From Streptosporangiaceae bacterium (GTDB taxonomy: Bacteria > Actinomycetota > Actinomycetes > Streptosporangiales > Streptosporangiaceae): DNA of 6,209 nucleotides. Position numbers and translations under genes: made by a program. Of the stretch, positions 1 through 4,816 are shown piece after piece (positions within the stretch are counted from its first letter, which is position 1; every line of letters starts with the position of its first letter). The notes under the pieces are model-generated. The model was given only the letters and a program-made list of their open reading frames with translations, had not been told where the DNA came from and made no database searches. Where the stretch lies: positions 1-6,209 of the forward strand of contig JASHSO010000329.1 in assembly GCA_030038715.1 (NCBI GenBank). Direction: 5' to 3'.

Positions 1-2
1 TG

Positions 3-566
3 CCGCTGTCGGCTTGGGCTGGGCTGACCGATAACCCCGGCGAGGTCGCTGGGCGTGGGCCCGTCGATGCTGATGCCTGTCGGGAGCTGGCCGGCGTTCT
101 GTCTGGCCAGCCAGGAGTCGCGTACTGCCTGACCGTGACCACAGAAGCCGGCCAGCCGGTCGGGCATGCTTGCGCGGGCACCCCACCCGCACGTGACGGG
201 CTCACCGCCTGGCTGGGCGGGTTGACCGTCCGATGGCTCGACGTGGGCGGAGCATGTGACCACGCTCTGGAAACAGCCAGTTACCGGCCCGGCAGCCGAC
301 TCGCACACCTAGTCCGGGTGCTCAACCCGGCCTGTACCGCGCCGGGCTGCCGCCGCCCCGCACACAGGTCCGACCTCGACCACGTCCTCGCATACGCCAA
401 GGGCGGGCGGACATGCTGGTGCAACATCCACCCCGGATGCCGGCGACATCATCAGCTCAAGCAGCAACCCGGCTGGAATGTCGAGATGTTCCGGCCCGGC
501 GTCCTGAGCTGGACCCTGCCACACGGCCGCGCGTACACCACGATCGCCGAGCCCTATCCGGTGTAG
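3..566 (+). CDS. DUF222/HNH endonuclease-like protein (13E12 type), C-terminal part only
   Basis: The frame is open from the first bases of the window to a TAG stop and gives 187 residues. A GTG at 135 lies inside the conserved part and is an internal Val, not the start. The first ~65 residues match the end of a DUF222 domain, including the runs GLTDNPGEVAGRGPVDAD and YCLTVTTEAGQPV. An HNH nuclease motif follows: a CTAPGC cysteine pair (residues 111-116), DLDH (124-127), then Asn141, Cys146 and the HH pair (149-150). The tail (LSWTLPHGRAYTT) is the usual family ending, so the C-terminus is intact and only the N-terminal portion is outside the window. Family members usually have 400 or more residues. 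They are common and multicopy in actinobacteria. Nuclease activity is predicted from the motif, but the biological role is unknown. The gene converges on rnd with an 11-bp gap. Confidence 0.9.
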   Translation, partial: PLSAWAGLTDNPGEVAGRGPVDADACRELAGVLSGQPGVAYCLTVTTEAGQPVGHACAGTPPARDGLTAWLGGLTVRWLDVGGACDHALETASYRPGSRLAHLVRVLNPACTAPGCRRPAHRSDLDHVLAYAKGGRTCWCNIHPGCRRHHQLKQQPGWNVEMFRPGVLSWTLPHGRAYTTIAEPYPV

Positions 567-577
567 GCCACATCGGC

Positions 578-1804
578 TCACTCGTCCCCCTTTTCGAGCA
601 GCCGCAGCAGTGCCTTCGCGATGGGTGTGGCTGTCAAGGCCACCTGCCAGGGCCGCGCGCCGTAACCTGCCAGGTCCGAGCCGATCGCCACCGAGCTGAG
701 CTCGGCCGGGGGCTGCCAGGCTAGTCGGCGGACGGCGTCGGGGGGCAGCAGGTTCTCGGTCGGGAGACTGTGAGAGTCGGCCAGCGCCGCCACGGCAGCG
801 CGGACCGCCATCAGCCGCTTGGCGGCCACGGGGTCGCGTTCCTGCCATCGGTGGGCAGGCGGTGGCCCGTCACCCTGCGGCGCGGAGGGAGACGGCAGCG
901 CTCGGTCCGGCAGGGCCCTGGCCCGGCCGACGGCGCGCAGCCATTCAGCCAGGTGCCTGCGAGCCCCGCGGCCGGTGAATCCGGGGACCCGGGTAAGTTC
1001 CGCCATGCTCGTCGGCATCGACCTAGCTGCCTCGACGATGGCTGCGTCCGGCAGCACCTTGGTCGGCGAGACGTCGCGGCGCCGAGCGATGTTGTCGCGC
1101 TCCAGCCACAACTCACGCACCACCGCGAGGGCCCGTCGCTGGCGCACGCGGTGAATTCCGGACGTGCGGCGCCAGGGATCGGGCCGGAGCGGCGGCGGGC
1201 TTGCTGACAGCACAGCGGCGAACTCCTGCTCGGCCCACTCCGTCTTGTCCTGCTCGGCGAGCTGGCGGGCGAGCGTGTCGCGCAGCTCGATCAGAACCTC
1301 CACGTCCAGCGCGGCGTACCGAAGCCATTCCTTGGGCAGCGGTCTGGTTGACCAGTCGGCCGCGGAGTGGCTCTTCTCCAGGCCCAGGCCGAGATTCGCC
1401 TCGACGAGCGCGGCCAGACCCACCCTGGGGTAGCCGAGCAGCCGGCCGGCTACCTCGGTATCGAAGAGTCGTCGGGGTCGGTAGGCCAGCTCCGCCAGGC
1501 AGGGCAGGTCCTGGGACGCGGCGTGCAGGACGGCTTCGGTGTCGGCCAGCGCGGCGTCGATGCCGGACAGATCAGCGCAGGCTACAGGGTCGATCAGCAC
1601 GGTGCCTGCGCCTTGCCGCCGGAACTGCACGAGGAACGCCCGATGGCCGTAGCGGAACCCGGACGCCCGCTCGGCGTCCACCGCGACCGGGCCGACGCCG
1701 CTCGCCAGAGCCTCGGTGGCCGCAGCCAGCCCCTCATCGCTGCTGACTACGGACGGGAGCCCGTCGCGCGGCTCGACGAGCGGCTCAACCGTGCGCTCGG
1801 TCAT
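578..1804 (-). CDS. rnd: Ribonuclease D (DEDDy 3'-5' exoribonuclease with HRDC domains)
   Basis: The 408-residue protein has the order expected of RNase D, which trims 3' ends of structured RNAs such as tRNA precursors in the cytoplasm using two metal ions. Exo I is VDAER with Asp43 and Glu45. Exo II is HAASQDLPCL with Asp99. Exo III is YAALDVEVL with Tyr163 and Asp167, so all four acidic residues and the DEDDy Tyr are present. An HRDC domain spans about 215-292, and a second HRDC-like region follows a Pro-rich linker at about 320-405. The length fits the family. The ATG overlaps the TGA of the upstream DUF3000 gene by 4 bp (ATGA), and no Shine-Dalgarno precedes it (the upstream bases read GGCCACGGCA). 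Translation is therefore probably coupled to the DUF3000 gene. It is the last gene of a three-gene leftward operon. Pairing with DUF3000 is also seen in mycobacteria (Rv2681/Rv2680, from memory). Confidence 0.93.
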   Translation of the reverse strand: MTERTVEPLVEPRDGLPSVVSSDEGLAAATEALASGVGPVAVDAERASGFRYGHRAFLVQFRRQGAGTVLIDPVACADLSGIDAALADTEAVLHAASQDLPCLAELAYRPRRLFDTEVAGRLLGYPRVGLAALVEANLGLGLEKSHSAADWSTRPLPKEWLRYAALDVEVLIELRDTLARQLAEQDKTEWAEQEFAAVLSASPPPLRPDPWRRTSGIHRVRQRRALAVVRELWLERDNIARRRDVSPTKVLPDAAIVEAARSMPTSMAELTRVPGFTGRGARRHLAEWLRAVGRARALPDRALPSPSAPQGDGPPPAHRWQERDPVAAKRLMAVRAAVAALADSHSLPTENLLPPDAVRRLAWQPPAELSSVAIGSDLAGYGARPWQVALTATPIAKALLRLLEKGDE

Positions 1805-2472
1805 TGCCGTGGCCGGCGCCGCCCAGGCCGCAAGGCCGCAATGCCCGGCGTCAGCGGCGGCAGGCCCGCGGCCGCGCAGATCACCTCAGACCAGGCGACG
1901 ACGTGCCGGTCGAGCCCTGGGCCATCGCCGACCAGCTCGGGCGACCAGGAGGCTCGCAGCTCGAAGCCGGTCGAGGTCGGCTCGTGCTCCTTGCCGCCGA
2001 ACCCCTGGGTAATCACGCTCGTCACGGTACCGCTGATGTTCCGGTAGCCCGCACCGCGGGCATCCAGCGCCTCGGTGAGCCAGCTCCAGCCAACGGCGTT
2101 GATCAGCGGATCCGTGGCGATTTCGGGCTCCAGCTCGGCCCGGACGTAGCCGATGATCCTGAACTTTCCGTCCCAGCCAGCCTGGCCCGCCGGGTCGAAC
2201 AGCAGCACCAGCTTGCCCCAGCCGATCTCCGCACCCGGTTCCGCTGGGCCGCCCGTCACGGTAGCGGCCACCGCCTTGGCGTAGGGCGCCAGGCGCCGCG
2301 GCGGCGGCTCCGGCTCGAACACCAACTCCGGACGGGCTCGCTGCTGCGCGGCCAGTCCGGCGTCGAGTTCGGCAACCGCGCCGTCGAATTCGCTGGCGCC
2401 GGGCCGGGCACTCTCGGGGTGCCTGGCAGGCCCGGGCGCCGGCGACTGCGGCGTGGAACGGTGCGCTGTCAT
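1801..2472 (-). CDS. DUF3000 domain-containing protein
   Basis: A 223-residue protein recognised as DUF3000, an actinobacterial family without a known biochemical function. After a ~28-residue low-complexity Pro/Ala/Ser-rich N-terminus come family-like segments: RPELVFE (48-54), PPRRLAPYAKAVAA (57-70), GKLVLLFDPAGQAGWDGKFR (86-105), ELEPEIATDPL (113-123), GWSWLTEAL (128-136), SGTVTSV (147-153), LRASWSPEL (172-180) and AAGLPPLTPGI (201-211). I see no signal peptide, membrane segment or catalytic motif, so it is probably cytoplasmic. The ATG overlaps the TGA of the small zinc-ribbon gene by 4 bp, and only a weak GAGTGG lies before it. Its own stop overlaps the rnd start in the same way. This tight coupling suggests that its amount is tied to RNase D, and a role near RNA metabolism is an inference from context only. 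Confidence 0.88.
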   Translation of the reverse strand: MTAHRSTPQSPAPGPARHPESARPGASEFDGAVAELDAGLAAQQRARPELVFEPEPPPRRLAPYAKAVAATVTGGPAEPGAEIGWGKLVLLFDPAGQAGWDGKFRIIGYVRAELEPEIATDPLINAVGWSWLTEALDARGAGYRNISGTVTSVITQGFGGKEHEPTSTGFELRASWSPELVGDGPGLDRHVVAWSEVICAAAGLPPLTPGIAALRPGRRRPRQ

Positions 2473-2678
2473 GCCACTCGATCACGGATGCCGTACTGGG
2501 TGGCCGACTCGAACTGCAGCGGCACAGCAGCGATCAGGAACGCAGCACCGCAGGCATGGCAGTACCACTCGGGACAGCTACCGTCGATCGCGTCAGGGCA
2601 CCGGCCTGGCACGCCGTGGTGCTGCGCGAAGACGCGAGCCCTGCCACAGTCCGGGCAGTACCGGATGATCTGTGTCAT
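2469..2678 (-). CDS. Small Cys-rich zinc-ribbon protein, function unknown
   Basis: A 69-residue protein with two CxxC knuckles: CPDCG (Cys8, Cys11) and CHACG (Cys40, Cys43). Cys27, Cys35 and His20-His21 lie between them. The spacing of the paired knuckles suggests one zinc-ribbon fold of about 40 residues, followed by a ~25-residue tail without obvious features. Three things argue for a real gene. A strong GAGGAG Shine-Dalgarno lies 6 nt before the ATG. The stop overlaps the DUF3000 start as ATGA. The cysteines form a sensible metal site. I do not recognise the family. It heads the leftward operon with DUF3000 and RNase D and is divergent from hemE. Nucleic-acid or protein binding is possible for such ribbons but is not shown. 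Few charged residues and no catalytic motif are visible. Confidence 0.78.
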   Translation of the reverse strand: MTQIIRYCPDCGRARVFAQHHGVPGRCPDAIDGSCPEWYCHACGAAFLIAAVPLQFESATQYGIRDRVA

Positions 2679-2684
2679 CTGGGT

Positions 2685-2690
2685 CTCCTC
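2685..2690 (-). promoter_or_regulatory. Shine-Dalgarno of the small zinc-ribbon gene
   Basis: Read on the minus strand this is GAGGAG, 6 nt before the ATG at 2678. It is the strongest ribosome-binding site in the window. It fixes the start of the small protein and marks the first gene of the leftward operon. It also lies inside a possible 5' extension of the hemE reading frame (from an ATG at 2672), which is one reason to reject that longer hemE start. Confidence 0.7.
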
Positions 2691-2776
2691 GCTGTCGGCT
2701 CACTACCGATGCTGACACGGCGGCCCCCGCTGGCCTCGCACCGCTGCGGCGTGTCCGGCGCAAGACTCGGCTGTGG

Positions 2777-2782
2777 GATCAT
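2777..2782 (+). promoter_or_regulatory. Possible -10 box of hemE (leaderless candidate)
   Basis: GATCAT matches TATAAT at four of six positions and ends 6 nt before the GTG at 2789. A transcript started from it would begin at or beside the start codon and have no leader. There is no convincing -35 hexamer at 16-19 nt upstream. The ~110-bp region between the two divergent starts (2679-2788) must also hold the promoter of the leftward operon, which I could not place. The alternative is a normal leader with the weak GGGA at 2775-2778 as ribosome-binding site. Confidence 0.28.
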
Positions 2783-2788
2783 CGTGAT

Positions 2789-3832
2789 GTGACGCCGCCG
2801 GTCGACGAGTCCGCCTTCCTGTTGGCCTGCCGCGGGCGGAAGGTCCCATATACCCCAGTCTGGTATATGCGTCAGGCAGGCAGGTCGCTGCCGGAATACC
2901 GCGCGCTGCGGGCCGGTACCGCGATGCTGGAAGCTTGCTCGACTCCTGACCTCATCGTCGAGATCACGATGCAGCCAGTGCGCCGCTACGACGTGGACGC
3001 CGCGATTTTCTTCAGCGACATCGTCGTGCCGCTGCGTGCAGTCGGTGTGGGCATCGACATCAAGCCGGGAGTAGGACCGGTGGTCGACCAGCCGATAACA
3101 TCGGCGGCCGGCCTCGCCCAGCTCCGCCCGCTTGAGCCCGGCGACGTCCAGTACGTGACGCAAGCCGTCACGACGCTGGTCTCCGAACTCGGCGCCAAGC
3201 CGCTCATCGGTTTCGCCGGCGGGCCGTTCACGCTGGCCAGCTACCTGGTCGACGGAGGACCTTCGAAGAACTTCGAGCGCACTAAGTCGCTCATGTACTC
3301 CGAGCCAGCGCTGTGGGCGGACCTGATGGGCCGGCTCGCCGAGATCACCACCTGCTTTCTTCGGGTACAGATCGATGCGGGCGTCAGCGCTGTGCAGTTG
3401 TTCGACTCGTGGGCGGGCACCCTCAGCGCGGAGGACTATCGCAACAGCGTGCTGCCATACAGCATGAAGGTCTTCACCGCACTCGCCGCCAACGGCGTGC
3501 CGCGGATCCACTTCGGCGTGGGCACCGGTGAGTTGCTCGGGGCCATGGGCGAGGCGGGCGCGGACGTCGTCGGCGTGGACTGGCGGGTGCCGCTGGACGA
3601 GGCCGCTCGACGGGTGCGGCCCGGCACGGCGCTGCAAGGCAACCTCGATCCGGCCATCCTGCTCGCTCCGTGGGAGGTCGTCGAGCGACGGGCACTGCAG
3701 GTACTCAAGCGCGGTGCCGCCGCGGAGGGTCACGTTTTCAACCTCGGTCACGGAGTGCTGCCGGAGACCGACCCAGGCGTGCTGGCCAAGCTGACCGAGC
3801 TGGTGCACGTCGCGTCGGCTCGGTCGGCATGA
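2789..3832 (+). CDS. hemE: Uroporphyrinogen decarboxylase
   Basis: HemE removes the four acetate carboxyls of uroporphyrinogen III to give coproporphyrinogen III, in the cytoplasm and without a cofactor. From the GTG the protein has 347 residues, the usual family length. Recognisable motifs in order are [17 protein letters not shown] (21-37, with Arg28 and Arg32), FFSDIVVPL (74-82, with the catalytic-type Asp77), [14 protein letters not shown] (141-154, with Tyr152), [11 protein letters not shown] (203-213), [10 protein letters not shown] (241-250), [11 protein letters not shown] (262-272), LQGNLDP (282-288) and [13 protein letters not shown] (317-329, with His321). The frame is open upstream to an ATG at 2672, but that would add 39 unconserved residues and overlap the divergent gene, so GTG 2789 is preferred. 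The gene is divergent from the zinc-ribbon operon and converges on the DUF4349 gene with a 10-bp gap. The next haem enzyme is encoded after that gene. Confidence 0.95.
   Translation: MTPPVDESAFLLACRGRKVPYTPVWYMRQAGRSLPEYRALRAGTAMLEACSTPDLIVEITMQPVRRYDVDAAIFFSDIVVPLRAVGVGIDIKPGVGPVVDQPITSAAGLAQLRPLEPGDVQYVTQAVTTLVSELGAKPLIGFAGGPFTLASYLVDGGPSKNFERTKSLMYSEPALWADLMGRLAEITTCFLRVQIDAGVSAVQLFDSWAGTLSAEDYRNSVLPYSMKVFTALAANGVPRIHFGVGTGELLGAMGEAGADVVGVDWRVPLDEAARRVRPGTALQGNLDPAILLAPWEVVERRALQVLKRGAAAEGHVFNLGHGVLPETDPGVLAKLTELVHVASARSA
2847..2869. repeat. Perfect 8-bp inverted repeat inside the start of hemE
   Basis: Left arm CATATACC (2847-2854) and right arm GGTATATG (2862-2869) are exact reverse complements around a 7-nt spacer. 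The repeat lies 58 nt into hemE, in the codons for PYTPVWYM. Its arms are AT-rich in a very GC-rich gene and use TAT for Tyr21 and Tyr26, while six of the other seven Tyr codons in hemE are TAC. It could be an operator or an RNA hairpin near the ribosome start site. It could also be chance, because the encoded residues are strongly conserved. Confidence 0.4.
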
Positions 3833-3861
3833 CCAGCTCGCGCTAGCCCGTCGGCCTGGTC
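3831..3861. terminator. Possible stem-loop between convergent hemE and DUF4349 genes
   Basis: GACCAG (3831-3836) and CTGGTC (3856-3861) are exact reverse complements with a 19-nt loop. The left arm overlaps the hemE stop and the right arm lies in the end of the opposite gene. The position suits a terminator serving both strands. There is no T-tract on either side and the loop is long, so this is weak evidence and may be chance. Confidence 0.2.
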
Positions 3862-4757
3862 CCGCGGCGGGCGAGCACCCGCCTCCTGGCCGCGTAGCCG
3901 ACGCCGGCCAGTACGAAGCCCACGATCAGGAACGGCAGCGCCGCCCCGAGTGCCGTCGCTAGCCAGACGGCCCCGTGCTGGAGAGCCTTCCAGCCGGACG
4001 CCAGGCCCGGCAGGAACCCGTGCCTCGCGGGCTTGTGCGGCTTGACAGGAGCCTGCTGGCTGACCAGCGTGACGCTCACCGTCGCGTAGGCAGTCTCGCG
4101 GTCGAGAGCGCGCTGCTGCGCCAGCAGCGAATTCAGCGAGGACTCGTCGGAGCTGATCTGCCGCTGCACTTGCAGCAGGCCGGAGACCGACGCCGCGCGC
4201 TTGAGCAGTCCCTGCAGCGCCCCGATGGCATCGCGCTGAGAGGCGACCAGGCTGGTCACGTCGGCGACTTCCTGTGTCACGTCCTTGGCCTGCTGCTGCA
4301 TGGCGAGCTGTTTGCCGAGGGCTGCGGAGGAAAGCTGCCCTAGCGCGAACTGATAAGACGGAACGGGGATCTTCAGCGTAAGGTCGACCGTCCCGCCGGT
4401 CGTGCCCGGCGAACCGGAGATGGCGTGTTCGTCGGCCACGTATCCGCCGACCGCGGTGGCGATGGCGATGGCACGCTTGGCTGTGTCCGCCACGTTCGAG
4501 GTGCGGATGGTGAGGCTCGCGGTGTAGACGATGCTCTGACCGGCAGGCGCGAGAGCGGCGGTCTGGCCCGCCCGGTTGGCGCTAGCCGCCGCGGGGCTAG
4601 GCAGCGCGCCTGGTGCCGCGCGTGCTGCGAGCCCGTGCTCGGATGCGGGCGCGGAAGCGGAGGCCGCCGACCCGCCGCCGCACGCGGCAACGAGCAGGCA
4701 GCAGGACAGCAGCGCCGCGCCGCCGAGTGCGGTGCCGCCGAGGGGAAGTCTGGTCAT
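3843..4757 (-). CDS. DUF4349 domain-containing lipoprotein
   Basis: A 304-residue secreted, membrane-attached protein. The N-terminus is a lipoprotein signal: Arg3, then a hydrophobic stretch ending in LLVAAC with Cys26 as the lipid-modified residue, followed by GGGS and a low-complexity Ala/Ser/Pro linker to about residue 72. The DUF4349 core starts at IVYTASLTIRT (76-86) and includes AIATAVGGYVADEHAISG (98-115) and VDLTLKIPVPSYQFAL (124-139). A Gln/Ser/Leu-rich helical, probably coiled-coil stretch spans about 150-222, before a strand-like YATVSVTLV (224-232). A transmembrane helix at about 263-288 is followed by a basic tail (RRRVLARR), which places the C-terminus in the cytoplasm. The protein would thus be anchored at both ends. 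The family's function is unknown. No strong Shine-Dalgarno precedes the ATG. It lies between hemE and hemG on the opposite strand, and I see nothing that ties it to haem synthesis. Confidence 0.88.
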   Translation of the reverse strand: MTRLPLGGTALGGAALLSCCLLVAACGGGSAASASAPASEHGLAARAAPGALPSPAAASANRAGQTAALAPAGQSIVYTASLTIRTSNVADTAKRAIAIATAVGGYVADEHAISGSPGTTGGTVDLTLKIPVPSYQFALGQLSSAALGKQLAMQQQAKDVTQEVADVTSLVASQRDAIGALQGLLKRAASVSGLLQVQRQISSDESSLNSLLAQQRALDRETAYATVSVTLVSQQAPVKPHKPARHGFLPGLASGWKALQHGAVWLATALGAALPFLIVGFVLAGVGYAARRRVLARRGTRPTG

Positions 4758-4800
4758 GCTGCTCGGACGCGCCGCCGGGCGCGGCGGTTCCGCAGGCGGC

Positions 4801-4806
4801 GATAAT
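4801..4806 (+). promoter_or_regulatory. Candidate -10 box of hemG (leaderless candidate)
   Basis: GATAAT matches TATAAT at five of six positions and stands out in GC-rich surroundings. It ends 7 nt before a GTG-ATG-GTG run at 4814-4822 in the hemG frame, so transcription would begin at the start codon. No good -35 hexamer is visible 16-19 nt upstream. A promoter is needed here because the preceding gene is on the other strand. The 56-bp gap (4758-4813) must also hold the start of the DUF4349 transcript, and it contains a short GC-rich inverted repeat (CGCCGC 4770-4775 with GCGGCG 4781-4786). Confidence 0.42.
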
Positions 4807-4816
4807 CGGTGCCGTG

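Noticed and set aside
94..485. Extra cysteines (TCWC) in the HNH region as a novel metal site
   Set aside because: As I recall, a TCxCN pattern before the CRRHH motif is frequent in DUF222/HNH proteins, so it is not unusual.
135..566. A complete 143-residue HNH protein starting at the GTG at 135
   Set aside because: The frame stays open upstream to the window edge and those upstream codons match the DUF222 region, so the GTG is an internal Val codon.
546..579. Inverted repeat GAGCC/GGCTC between the convergent HNH and rnd genes
   Set aside because: The arms are only 5 bp with a loop over 20 nt and no T-tract. This is not distinguishable from chance in GC-rich DNA.
1367..2047. A 226-codon open frame on the plus strand opposite rnd
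   Set aside because: It is antisense to RNase D, whose exonuclease motifs are all intact, and its own product has no recognisable domain.
1804..2715. A 303-codon open frame on the plus strand opposite the DUF3000 gene
   Set aside because: The translation is Arg/Gly/Pro-rich with no family signature, and it covers the DUF3000 and small zinc-ribbon genes, which have better evidence.
2672..2788. A 39-residue N-terminal extension of HemE from an ATG at 2672
   Set aside because: HemE from the GTG at 2789 already has the usual length. The extension is unconserved and Arg-rich, and it overlaps the start and ribosome-binding site of the divergent gene.
2675..3808. A 377-codon open frame on the minus strand covering hemE
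   Set aside because: It is antisense to the clearly conserved hemE, and its product shows no recognisable family motifs. Long antisense frames are expected in GC-rich coding DNA.
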